From NCBI GenBank assembly GCA_933822405.4, contig CAKOGP040002425.1, positions 51,373-115,372 of the forward strand: DNA of 64,000 bases, written 5' to 3'. This stretch comes from Cylindrotheca closterium (taxonomy: Eukaryota; Bacillariophyta; Bacillariophyceae; Bacillariales; Bacillariaceae). A program made the position numbers and the translations under genes. Under the pieces are notes generated by a model. The model was given only the letters and a program-made list of their open reading frames with translations. It did no database searches and was not told the DNA's origin. Positions 1 to 9,424 of this stretch are shown piece by piece. Within the stretch, counting starts at the first letter, position 1. Each line of letters opens with the position of its first letter.

Positions 1-434
1 TACATACACTACATATATAATATATAGGGTTCGCAACGAGGTCAAGTGTAATAATGGAAGAACTACTTCAACCCGCACTGCTTCTTACAGATAGTGTATG
101 TAGTAAATAGTAATCACCAATGAAATGAATGTATATATTGAATATGATGGGGGTGGTGAAGAATACGATCCGCTTGACAACATGCACGCCTTGCTTGATT
201 CATATGGTATACATGGGTGAGAAGGTTTCAAGCATCACACAACACCAATGATGGTAAATTTGTTGTCCCTGGCGGAAAGAACATCGACTGCACATTATTC
301 AATTTCATCGTGAAAAGATAGTGATAGGACTAGGATAGTGTTCACGATTCATTCGAAAAAAAGTCATCAAAATTATACAACAATCAATGACCTGCCCTAT
401 CCGTTGCAATTGAATCTGACCTTGGAACACTGTT
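1..434. other. Intergenic, no supported gene
   Basis: AT-rich left edge. The only thing that reads as possibly coding is a 31-codon frame at 125-220 (+) with many Asp/Glu/Gly codons; it has no recognisable motif. I tested whether it could splice into the gene at 435, but the only GT donor near its end gives the wrong phase, so it is left as noise or an unrelated fragment. Confidence 0.4.
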
Positions 435-1145
435 ATGATCCTGGCTAGAGCATCACTCTCACTCTGGGCGTTTTTACAGGGTGAGCCACAGTACTTCTTT
501 CCCTTGGCTTCGTTGGTAACGACGAGTCGTGGTGCTTTAGTCATATCCATCACTCCTGATGCATCATCATCTTCATCATCATCATCAGACTCGTCATTGG
601 AAGCCTTGACCTCCTATAAACAAGCAACAATCAATGACGAAATTGTGAGATTACAAGCTTGTGAACCAAATACCAACTGCGTCTCTAGTAATTATCGAGA
701 GCCACCCAACAGATATGTATCACCGTTCAAGATTGTGAGGGATCCAGAAACAGCCTTTCAACGAGCTGTTCGGGATCTTATTATTCAGCAGTCAACATCT
801 GAGGATGATAAAAGTGGATTCTCCGTTGCGGAAATAATTCCAAACTCCAAATATATACATCTAACCGTTCCTGGCACGGCACCATCTTCTTTGGATGATA
901 TTGATATTGTTTTCAGTGACAGTGTTGCAAATGTCAAATGCCAGGCCCGAGTCACCTTGCCACCGCCTCCATTCTGCGTGCGCAAGAACTGCATCAATGG
1001 CAACATGGATCAGCGGTCGAGAATTGAAAAGTTGGGATACATTCTTGGGCTGCCACCATCTGACCGCGAAGAAATGCAGACTGCCAAATGGACACCGATC
1101 TTCTTCAACAGTGATCGAGTTCCAGGGTTTGATGACGAGTTTTAA
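435..1145 (+). CDS. DUF1499 family protein
   Basis: A 236-aa protein of the DUF1499 family, whose biochemical role is unknown; eukaryotic algal members are often organellar. The family's N-terminal signature is visible as Cys-Val-Ser-Ser at residues 82-85 (CEPNTNCVSS), followed by the PFKI strand near 97-100. The C-terminal signature is the charged NxDQRSRIEKL helix near 190-200, which matches the usual D-x-G-x-N-R-x-R-I-E ending. The middle (133-175) reads as the expected beta sheet. Residues 42-55 are a serine run. The first 40 residues are hydrophobic in patches but are not a clear signal peptide. The start is uncertain: a pyrimidine-rich TTTTTACAG at about 471-479 could be a 3' splice site, which would mean a first exon upstream. 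Domain call is fairly sure; start and location are not. Confidence 0.72.
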   Translation: MILARASLSLWAFLQGEPQYFFPLASLVTTSRGALVISITPDASSSSSSSSDSSLEALTSYKQATINDEIVRLQACEPNTNCVSSNYREPPNRYVSPFKIVRDPETAFQRAVRDLIIQQSTSEDDKSGFSVAEIIPNSKYIHLTVPGTAPSSLDDIDIVFSDSVANVKCQARVTLPPPPFCVRKNCINGNMDQRSRIEKLGYILGLPPSDREEMQTAKWTPIFFNSDRVPGFDDEF

Positions 1146-1189
1146 AAGACACTTATTATATTGTAGCGGGCTGCAAATGCAAATGCAAC

Positions 1190-1440
1190 GATGAGCTACC
1201 AAGTTCCAGCAGGACTGCGGAGCCGCACTGACTTTCCGATCAAATGAATTGAGAGAACCAGTCCCATGATACCGGTACCGGTAGTGGTAGTGGTAAGAAC
1301 GTTGGTGCGAGAAATGCAAACTACCGGTACACTAGGTCATGACGGTGTCACACAGGATAGAACCTCCCCTCACGATACCCACGAATGGGCGATGATTGTT
1401 CAACCGGTACAATGGTTTTTAAAATGCCCCTAGTCGTAAA
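1190..1440. repeat. Degenerate direct repeat, copy A
   Basis: Non-coding block that recurs about 570 bp downstream. Shared words in the same order include TGAATTGAGAG, AGTCCCAT, a CCGGTAGTGGTA run, and CGATGATTGTTCAACC. It contains two overlapping TACCGGTA palindromes (1270-1283) and another at 1322. No coding frame is preserved between the two copies. Confidence 0.65.
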
Positions 1441-1764
1441 GTGCTAATAATATCTACTCGTGGTCGTTATTTGCTCGTTGCGTTGCAGTGGCTCAAAGTC
1501 AGTCACAAAGAAGTAGAAATGAAACATCCCCATTGACATTCGTACCGGTAGCGCAGAACGGACGAGGATTGTTCAACCGGTGTAAAATTTTAATGCGTGG
1601 TAGTAGGTACGGACTACTACATACACATTCTTTCACATCCTTGTGAAGAGAACCGAAAACTCGCAAACAGCTGACATCTGCTTCAGTCGGGGATTCTGTC
1701 GCAACTTCTGCTGTGTGCACCTGGCACCTATGGTACGGGTCCGGGTCGAGTGCGTCTACAATGT

Positions 1765-2030
1765 GGCGTGACTTTCGATCAGCCAAATGAATTGAGAGTA
1801 CCAGATAGTACCAGTCCCATATTGGCTACCCGGTAGTGGTAACAGCGTTGCCGCGACCTACTCTTGTTGGTCCAAGAGTAAGCTAGGTCATGTTTTGTAA
1901 CACGGTATTATGTGGACCGCGTCACAAAGGATGAAACCTCCCCCCACGATGGGCGATGATTGTTCAACCGCCGGTACAAGCACTGGTAGTGATAGAATAT
2001 TTTAAAACATGCACATTGTTCTTTCAGAAT
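1765..2030. repeat. Degenerate direct repeat, copy B
   Basis: Second copy of the block at 1190-1440, with the same order of shared words but many small indels. A shorter third match (GATTGTTCAACCGGTGTAAAATTTTAATGCG-like, near 1565-1600) lies between them, so this intergenic stretch grew by more than one local duplication. The remainder of 1146-2680 shows no gene. Confidence 0.6.
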
Positions 2031-2680
2031 ATAGCAAGCCATATATATGTCACTCATTGAGCGCATCTTCCCGCCATGCGAGGTGCGTGAAGTGAGAAGC
2101 GGTTATTGATTCGTATAGGATTGACAAGAACTGTGACAAATGGCACTAAATGCTGCTGTACTGTTACGATTATTTTATTTACCTGTTACCCGTTGAAAAA
2201 GGTATTGGGAGATTTACGCGCCGCTGGAGTTAAAAAGATCCCATCAAGTTTATGGACGGCATTGCCGTCATTAATTGCCATGAAAGGCCCCAGTTCTGAT
2301 TTCCAGACTACCACAGCGGCGTTTGGTGCCCAAAAAAGCTTTGTAATGCGTTCCGAAATGTCTGGGAGGGCAGCGGAGCACTTGAGAGAGGCCTTTATTC
2401 TCTTGTAAGCAATTTTGGTAGCTTTTCTTGGTGGCGTGACTGAAGATTCGGGATTTTTTCAATATTGCTCCTACGCGCTAGACGCAGATTTATACTCAGA
2501 CAAATTGGTTTGTTCTTCTCTAGGAAAGAACAAGAAGACATCAAATGTAGGTTGAAATGCGATCCCTTCTTCTCTACCGGACGGTACAAAATGATGGAGA
2601 AGCGTGTGATAGCGACGTGATGTTCGCTTTTCACGTTTCACAAACAACATGCATCATAAAAAACAAAAAAAATAAAAAAC

Positions 2681-3346
2681 ATGTCTCTGCAACAAGTGAT
2701 CGATCTGAACAACACTGCTGTGTGCAGAATGAAGAATTCTCACCCCGAAGATGCCATCGAGATGCTAACTCACGCCGTCCGATGCTACAAGGCAATGCAA
2801 AGTGGCCAAAGCAGTGTCCCCGTCCCGTCAATATGTGATCAAGAGTCTGTCATCAATACATGCTTGATTCAAGAGCAAGAGTGTTGGAACGATGATATGA
2901 AGATCGAGAGCAACAACCAGTTTGTCTACTACAGTGCTTGCTCGATTCCAGACACACTTCAACTGGAATGCGTGGCGCCCATTGTCGTTTTCAATTTGGC
3001 ACTTGCAAGACACTTTCAGGGAAGCCAGATTCAGACGGACCATCGTGCGCGAAGACACATACTGTCAACCGCCACCAGACTATATGAAATTGCTTTTCAT
3101 ACCTATCTTGCTGCTGGGGGATCTCGCTCTGGTCTAATGGCAATCGCAATAACAAACAATATTGCTCTAATATACAATGAGTTTGGGGAATCCGCCCTTG
3201 CTAACAAGTGCTTCGAGTTGCTGCACAGTGTTTTATCACAGCTCTTGAAAAGTGGGGACACAGCCGTGATGCCATATGCTTATGACTTTCTTCGCAACTT
3301 GATTCCGATCCAAGGACCCCAAGTCTATGCTGCCGGCGCGGCATGA
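2681..3346 (+). CDS. TPR-like helical repeat protein
   Basis: A 221-aa all-helical protein that resembles the small TPR-type proteins common in diatom genomes. Three helix pairs fit the tetratricopeptide spacing: residues 8-36 (LNNTAVCRMKNSHPEDAIEML), about 101-135 (VVFNLALARHF … YEIAFHTYL), and about 150-185 (NNIALIYNEFGESALANKCFE). Asn-Asn-x-Ala followed by a bulky residue opens both the first and third repeats, as in TPR helix A. There is no signal peptide or membrane segment, so a cytosolic or nuclear scaffold role is likely, but no partner can be named. The ATG follows an A-rich leader (AAAAAAC-ATG). It is convergent with the minus-strand gene at 3488, with 141 bp between stops. Confidence 0.7.
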   Translation: MSLQQVIDLNNTAVCRMKNSHPEDAIEMLTHAVRCYKAMQSGQSSVPVPSICDQESVINTCLIQEQECWNDDMKIESNNQFVYYSACSIPDTLQLECVAPIVVFNLALARHFQGSQIQTDHRARRHILSTATRLYEIAFHTYLAAGGSRSGLMAIAITNNIALIYNEFGESALANKCFELLHSVLSQLLKSGDTAVMPYAYDFLRNLIPIQGPQVYAAGAA

Positions 3347-3487
3347 TCATCATCGATTCTTTCTCCTCGGCAATATAGCTATAATGCTCGCCAAGCAAAA
3401 TTCTGTAAATGTTAAATCTATTACCTCTATTGGATTCCTTCTCATATCGAAGCTACTCTTTTGGATTCCATCTTTATTGAAATAACA

Positions 3488-4537
3488 TCACACAATATTT
3501 TGTTTCAATAGACTTCTTCTCAGTTTTGTGGACACGGCTACCACGTTGGCTTTCAATTCAGGAGTTGACTTTTTCCATTTGGATCGGATCGTTTCCATCG
3601 AACGCCTCTGAAATAATTTCACAGTCGGTGTACAATCTTTTGGAGTATTTTCCTGAGTAGATGGTCCTGCAGACGAAATGGTCGGTGTCTGCAATTCCAA
3701 CTTTTTTTTTCTCGAGCCTGATTTGAGTGGAAACAGGAGGAGGACGTTGTCTGGAACCGACACGCTTCGCAAGGCGCGGACCATTCCAGCTGGCGATCGA
3801 ATGGCCTCATCATTGGTGATTTCGGACACAGCGGTCATATCATCGTCATGTCTCAATGGGTATCCATTCGCATCAATATCAGAGATGTCAATGTGATATC
3901 CAAAGGAATGACCCACGTCGCATGGACGAGGGCCAGCACCACCACCAAACGCGGCAATCTCCCTTTTTTTTTCTTGTCTCGCTGATGATTTGTGACGACG
4001 TTCCGGCCAAAGGAGCGCACAAGCCCATGGGGTCAAAGTAATGATAATGCCAAAGAGCAATTGACATAACAGGATGAATAGCTCGCCCACCAAACGCAAG
4101 AGTTGAACTGTCGTGGGTATGAGGGTATCTTTTCCAAAATCTACAATCGTCGGATATACTCTCAGTCCAAGTTTGATGGGACCGTCCACCAGAAGCGACT
4201 TCCATGACAATGCGGCATCCATCCTTCCTTGCTCTCGCCATTGGAGATAGGTAACTCTGTCGTCATAATCTTGGTCATGACAAAGGAAGCACCAACAGTC
4301 GAAGCAGTCTCTTCCAAATACAATGCAACTCTGGTATAATATGACCGAGAGACCACAGACACCATCGTGTACCAGCAATGTTGAGCAATGCGTCGACCAC
4401 ATTGTTACCTCGGCAACCATTCGGACCCTTTCCATAACCTGGCTATTGTTGATTCCTCCAGATCCTGCTCGCGGTATGCTTTCCTCGGACAAGATGACTT
4501 GGTGGGTTTCTACCTGTTGATCCTTTATACTGCTCAT
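3488..4537 (-). CDS. Hypothetical single-span membrane protein
   Basis: A 349-aa protein I do not recognise. One strong hydrophobic stretch lies at about residues 150-177 (ELFILLCQLLFGIIITLTPW), and a weaker Cys-rich hydrophobic patch at 60-86. The segment after the membrane span is basic (RRHKSSARQEKKR), which favours a cytosolic C-terminus under the positive-inside rule. The C-terminal 130 residues are Ser/Lys-rich and end in a very basic tail (residues 305-349). The Cys-rich part near 70-90 could reflect an unrecognised short intron or a frame problem, since a second minus frame (4162-4365) is also open there. Function unknown. Confidence 0.5.
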   Translation of the reverse strand: MSSIKDQQVETHQVILSEESIPRAGSGGINNSQVMERVRMVAEVTMWSTHCSTLLVHDGVCGLSVILYQSCIVFGRDCFDCWCFLCHDQDYDDRVTYLQWREQGRMDAALSWKSLLVDGPIKLGLRVYPTIVDFGKDTLIPTTVQLLRLVGELFILLCQLLFGIIITLTPWACALLWPERRHKSSARQEKKREIAAFGGGAGPRPCDVGHSFGYHIDISDIDANGYPLRHDDDMTAVSEITNDEAIRSPAGMVRALRSVSVPDNVLLLFPLKSGSRKKKLELQTPTISSAGPSTQENTPKDCTPTVKLFQRRSMETIRSKWKKSTPELKANVVAVSTKLRRSLLKQNIV

Positions 4538-5036
4538 CGCATGTAGAGAGGAGAAAGTGCAAAATTAATCGGGGTCACACGTCTTGACCCCTTTGGCGAC
4601 GATGTTTGAATCTGGTGACAAAACTGTTGTTCTCCTTCTTGAAGTTGCTTCGTCGATGATACCGATTGGTATTGTGAGGCTTGGTAGTCTTTTTTTTGGT
4701 TTTCACCTAGCAAACACGATCTTGCTACTGGTACCGGTGGCTTCATTGCCTTGATACAAATGTGGTATCTATCATCATAGGTTGGAAGCAATCTATTTAT
4801 TATAGATCTTGTGAACGTTGATAGCTTTGAGAGTTTTCAGCGAGTTTACAGGACTCACAAAGTGTCCGCGTCCGTGTCCGTGCATAGTTCTGTTTCTGTC
4901 CGACGTTGAATGACGTGGTATTCTGACTTTTTTGAAAAGAATATGTACGCGGTAAAGCAACCAACAACGTAAACAGTACAATCAATAGTGAAGCTGAAGC
5001 ATCCACATCCACAATAATCAGTACTTTTTTCCGACG

Positions 5037-5885
5037 ATGAAGCCCTATGTGATAACGTGCTTGATAAGTTTGATTGTAGCTTCCTCCGCATTTCACATGC
5101 CTTCCACACAGTCACAAAATCGTAATCGTCGTCGTCGTGGTGCTGACCACAAGGTAATCCAATTTGCCACACCACCTGAAGATGAAACATGGATGGATGA
5201 CAAGGATGTAAAGACACCAGAAGGAACTAGCCGAAGGAATTTGATCATCAATGCGGTTGGGGTTGGACTGTTGGGAGCTTCTGGTTGGGCTTCGGCATCT
5301 CTCTACAAGACCAACGTGTACACACCAGATGGGTTTCAAAGAATCTATCCAACACAGTTCATTGCTGCTCTCGGCGACCCAAAAGCTAAAGAAGGCAAGG
5401 GAGCTCAAGATTGGGGAATTTGGCGAGTCGATCCTGGTCCACGAGGAGTCTGGCTGAAGCAATACGAATCACAATTGGCTCAACAAAACAACGTGGCTCC
5501 TGCCGGATGGACCTTTGATCCCAACAATTGGTGGGTGGAGGAGCACGGACTGATTATGGAAGCACCCGAATTTCCACTTTCACCAGGGCGATATCTTGTC
5601 ACTGGTGGTCGGACCACCACCACTGGTCTGACAATTGATGCCCAAGGGGGCTGGAAGCTGGATGAAGGAGCACTGTACGACGTGACGCACTTGCCATGTC
5701 GATCAGCAAAGTACACTCCAGATAGTAGTAGTTCGACCCCTGGTTCTCCCTTGACAGCCAATCCTTCCAACTTTCCAGTAGCACCAGGAGCCGCCATGCC
5801 ACCGGTTCAAGGCTGCAAGAAGCAAGATTATGCGGTGCTCTTTGTCGTAGGAAAGGTTATTGGAAAGGGCGAAAACCGGGCATGA
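5037..5885 (+). CDS. Predicted thylakoid-lumen protein with bipartite plastid and twin-arginine signals
   Basis: A 282-aa protein whose N-terminus reads as a three-stage targeting signal. Residues 1-18 are an ER-type signal peptide ending in S-S-A-F; the Phe after the cleavage site is the residue known to direct diatom proteins into the complex plastid. Residues 20-35 are a basic, Arg-rich transit-like stretch. Residues 65-87 are a twin-arginine signal: S-R-R-N-L-I, then a hydrophobic core (INAVGVGLLGASGW) and an A-S-A cleavage site. This predicts Tat export to the thylakoid lumen. The mature part has a Trp-rich block (residues about 125-180: DWGIWRVDPGPRGVW, FDPNNWWVEEHG) and two cysteines near the C-terminus. 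I recognise no enzyme family; the mature domain is an algal hypothetical protein. Single exon. Confidence 0.75.
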   Translation: MKPYVITCLISLIVASSAFHMPSTQSQNRNRRRRGADHKVIQFATPPEDETWMDDKDVKTPEGTSRRNLIINAVGVGLLGASGWASASLYKTNVYTPDGFQRIYPTQFIAALGDPKAKEGKGAQDWGIWRVDPGPRGVWLKQYESQLAQQNNVAPAGWTFDPNNWWVEEHGLIMEAPEFPLSPGRYLVTGGRTTTTGLTIDAQGGWKLDEGALYDVTHLPCRSAKYTPDSSSSTPGSPLTANPSNFPVAPGAAMPPVQGCKKQDYAVLFVVGKVIGKGENRA

Positions 5886-6055
5886 GCACGATTATGAGAT
5901 TGACAGATATATGCTTTCACTATCTACGCTATCGATAAGAAATAAAGCATACAATTTCATGCGCTGCTGCTCCTATTTTCACAATTAAGAGCGCTATATA
6001 TGTATGTATATTGATGTGTGTGGTGGCATACAAGAGTAAGGGCAAGGATCGACTG

Positions 6056-6088
6056 CATCCATCCATCCATCCATCCATCCATCCATCC
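6056..6088. repeat. (ATCC)n microsatellite
   Basis: About eight perfect ATCC units in the 3' flank shared by two convergent genes. Confidence 0.95.
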
Positions 6089-6163
6089 CACGCACTGCAC
6101 ACGACGACACGAGTGCCGCGTCAATCTCAACTATCCATTGTGTTTCAGACGACTACTGTATAC

Positions 6164-8515
6164 TCAACACCACAATTCCTGTTGCTCCATAGGGGAAGAA
6201 TGAGAAAGAAAGTCCCACTCCTCTTCGTCCTCTTCTTTGTCGTTTTTGACTTTTGAAGCAAGTCCAGCCTCTTCATTTGCGACACTTGTCTTGATCAAGT
6301 CATCAAAATCATCGAGAATCTTTTCGGATTCCTCGACACTCCAAGAGTCAACAAGAGTAGCATCTGCGATAATTACATCGGGAACTTGCAAGAGGCTGAG
6401 TTCGGCTTCCAAACTGTTGACCTTGCGATTGCAGCTCTTTGGCTTCATCGTGCTGTCAGCGCTCTTTTCGGATTCTGAAGGATTGGAAGTGGTTTCTACA
6501 ACAGCTTCTGAATGCTCCTTTTTTTGCTCCTCCAACTCTTGGAGCTTGGCCACCAAGAGTTGATTCTCAGAAAGCTTCATGCATAGATTTGAACGCAAAG
6601 AAGCCAGCTTCTCAGACATTTCCTTCAATCGATCTTCTTGTTCCATATTATCCGAGTTCTTGATGGACAACGCCTTGCTGAGAAGCGATTCCTTGGCGTT
6701 GGCAAATCGAAGCTTGGCTTGCAAGGAGACGACTTCCTTGTCCTTGGTTTGCATTTTCATTTGTTCCAACTTGCTTTCAAGGGCCTTGGTCACCTTCTCG
6801 GAGGAATTCAGGTCACTCTTAACGCGTTCCTTATTCACGACTTGGGCAATCACTTGCTTCTCGACACCCTGCTCAGAATGTTTTGCAGCTTTTTTTGCTG
6901 CCTTTTGGAAACGGTGCAACCTCTCGTTTGCGGCTTGCAACTGATACTGCAAGAGCTCTTTTTGGACAGCTTCCTTCTTTTGCTCTTCCAAATGTTGCTC
7001 GAGGCGATTGGTCAGAACATGGCTTTGGCGATCCAAGGATTCGACCTTTTCGACCAATCGTCGCTTCATGAGGCCAAAGAGGGCAGTAGTCTCTTTACGC
7101 TTGCGGTTGTTCACCTTGGCCAAGTGCTCTTGAAGGACGTACTTGGCTTTCAGAATCTTGTAATCTGATTCGAGTTTGGGAACGGTACTTTGGAGACTAG
7201 TCATGGCGTCTTTCAGGAAGGCATTTTCGGTAGTGAGAAGCTTCATTTCTTGATGAGCTTCTTCGAGACGGCCCACAACTTCAACATTGTCTGCATCGTT
7301 CTTGATCTGGTTGGCCTTCAACTGGTCGACAGTTTCTTCAAGCGAAGCAATTTCTTGATTCTTTGATTCGTATTTATCAAAGGCATCGAGCAAGTGACAA
7401 TGGACATCATCCTTCGCCATGATATCAAACTTCAAGCTACCAATCTTTTCACTTTGCTTGGCAATCTTTTCACTTTGCTTGGCAATCCGCTCTCGAGCAT
7501 TCTCCAACATCGACTCTGCGATTTCTCGCTCATTGTTTTGGGAGTTTGCCTCATCAATAAGGCCAGCAACCATGTCTTCTGAAGCCGCCAAAGCCTGCTC
7601 CAACTGAACAATACGCTGATCTTTCCGCTTGTTCATACCCTTGAATGCCGTCTCCAGCAAGGAGGCTTGGAAAGTTGAAAACTGCAGCTTGGATCGGAGA
7701 AAATCCAATTGGAAGCACTTGTCAGCATCCTCGATAGTCGCGACATCCTCGGCAAACTTTACTTTTTGGATGAACCTCACTTTAGATTCTTTTTTCTGTA
7801 CCGATTCGTCCTCATCTGTAATTTCATCCAAGACGCTGGATTGAAAAGAACAAGTACTGTCATCGTCACTGACATCACTCACAGCAGAAGAATAGTCACT
7901 GGAGGAACAGTTATCATCGTCCTGGTCATGAGCCTTGTATTGATTCATCTCGTCTGCCAAAGTCGTTTCGGAAAGATCGATTTCCATCTCGGTAACTCCC
8001 ATTAGTTTTGTCTCTCCCGCCCAATGATCAATGTCTCCTGCACAAGGATCAGCAGTGGTCTTGGGTTTGGTTACTTCCGAGGCTGAATCTTGCAGATAGA
8101 CATCTGAAGTTGCAACACTTGAAGCACTCTTGAATGACATGGAATCATTATCACTAGAAGAAACACCACTCGTGACACTTGAGGTATCGCTTTCCGAGTC
8201 ACTCTCTGATTGACCAGAATCACCAGAAGAGGAAGCTTCTTCAATTTCCTTCAAGATCTTTGCGCGCGAGGTAAAATCATTCTTCAGAGTGTTCGTATCC
8301 TCATGATTCTCCAAGATCTTAGCCTTTTGAGAGGTCGATCTGATGAAGTCGTCGAGCGAGACAAAATCCTTCTTCATAGACTTCTTGGTTCCCTCCTCCA
8401 TGACTTCCAGGACATCTTGAAGGTATGGCGGTGGCTGTGATAAGAGAATGAGAAAATTGAGAAGTGTGATGCGGGTTTCATCATACATGAAGTCTAATTC
8501 TTTGAAGCTGGCCAT
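6164..8515 (-). CDS. Long coiled-coil protein
   Basis: A 783-aa acidic protein. Residues 1-30 include a short hydrophobic helix (ITLLNFLILLSQPPPYL). Residues 90-250 are a Ser/Asp/Glu-rich disordered region with many SDSESD-type clusters, likely phosphorylated. From about residue 265 to 690 the sequence is almost continuous Glu/Lys/Leu/Gln heptads with no proline, indicating a long parallel coiled coil; a perfect short duplication (RIAKQSEKIAKQSEKIG) sits in it. The C-terminus has a conserved-looking acidic motif with WDFL. Such proteins are structural or tethering proteins (centrosomal, Golgi or filament-like), but nothing here points to one class. It is a single uninterrupted frame. Start chosen at the first ATG, in GCC-ATG-G context. 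Confidence 0.75.
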   Translation of the reverse strand: MASFKELDFMYDETRITLLNFLILLSQPPPYLQDVLEVMEEGTKKSMKKDFVSLDDFIRSTSQKAKILENHEDTNTLKNDFTSRAKILKEIEEASSSGDSGQSESDSESDTSSVTSGVSSSDNDSMSFKSASSVATSDVYLQDSASEVTKPKTTADPCAGDIDHWAGETKLMGVTEMEIDLSETTLADEMNQYKAHDQDDDNCSSSDYSSAVSDVSDDDSTCSFQSSVLDEITDEDESVQKKESKVRFIQKVKFAEDVATIEDADKCFQLDFLRSKLQFSTFQASLLETAFKGMNKRKDQRIVQLEQALAASEDMVAGLIDEANSQNNEREIAESMLENARERIAKQSEKIAKQSEKIGSLKFDIMAKDDVHCHLLDAFDKYESKNQEIASLEETVDQLKANQIKNDADNVEVVGRLEEAHQEMKLLTTENAFLKDAMTSLQSTVPKLESDYKILKAKYVLQEHLAKVNNRKRKETTALFGLMKRRLVEKVESLDRQSHVLTNRLEQHLEEQKKEAVQKELLQYQLQAANERLHRFQKAAKKAAKHSEQGVEKQVIAQVVNKERVKSDLNSSEKVTKALESKLEQMKMQTKDKEVVSLQAKLRFANAKESLLSKALSIKNSDNMEQEDRLKEMSEKLASLRSNLCMKLSENQLLVAKLQELEEQKKEHSEAVVETTSNPSESEKSADSTMKPKSCNRKVNSLEAELSLLQVPDVIIADATLVDSWSVEESEKILDDFDDLIKTSVANEEAGLASKVKNDKEEDEEEWDFLSHSSPMEQQELWC

Positions 8516-9424
8516 GGAACCGCCAATGTATTCAAATCAAAACTCACCCCTGGTGTGCCACTCGAGTCAAGGATGCTTTCCATGACTGTACGATTTGCTT
8601 GCAGTTGATACTTGTTGTGCTTTCAGCTATCGACTATCGGAACGATGGCTTATATTGACAGAAAAAAAGATTTGTGCATTATTGATTTCGGATCGTTTCG
8701 TGAAAAAGAATTTGATGATGAGACCTGCCGTCGTCTTTCAAAAGCGCGCATTTTGGCGCATTAGATGACACGTCTCAATAAGTACCGGTACACTCTTCGC
8801 ACTCCTCATACCTGTACCAATAATGCCGCGGTATGTTACGAGTGCGATAAATTAAAAATCGCCGGCACGGAAATCCTAAGGCGTGCCTCAACCTTGGGAG
8901 AGTCTGTGGGGAGGAGACTACAGTACTGAAAGTCTCAGAATTGAAATCAAGTTGTAACAAGGTAGTATTGATGTCCATAGTTTCGTTCTTTTTAAAAGAT
9001 GTCTATTCATGTAGTCCACAGGATATTCGTATCATTTCTTCACTGTAGGTACTCCACCCTTCAGGAATTCCTTAAGAGTTACAGTACTCCAACAACCGAG
9101 GTAGCCTAGAGACACGCCCTTGTACGTTGTGGATTACTTCACTGTCCCTGCACCTTTGTGTCAGAGTACACAGTGTATAGCCACCCCCATTGCGTTTCAT
9201 TGTGGACTTGTTGTTCGTAACCTTCACTTGATCAAGAAGATCTCTCGATCGATGGATGGATTAATGAATCGAAAATAGTAGGTTCTTCTGTATAGACGCA
9301 TCTGACAAATTCCGAGAGAAGTGAGCCGTTGGTGAACGCTTGAAGGATCGTCCTAGCCATCGCAAAGTGAGGAATGGTACTCACTGGCTCATTCATTGTT
9401 CATTTCTTTAGTTGAGAGGTATTT
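8516..9424. other. Intergenic; left part of the SRPBCC duplication
   Basis: No gene. From about 8860 the sequence matches 10960 onward (for example GCGTGCCTC, AAGTTGTAACAAGGTAGTA, TCTATTCATGTAGTCCACAG), so this is the 3' flank of the duplicated unit. One TACCGGTA palindrome lies at 8783. Confidence 0.7.

Noticed and set aside
6638..7168. 176-aa plus-strand frame with many Leu and Phe residues
   Set aside because: It is the complement of Glu/Lys/Gln-rich coiled-coil codons on the minus strand; such shadows always read as Leu/Phe-rich.
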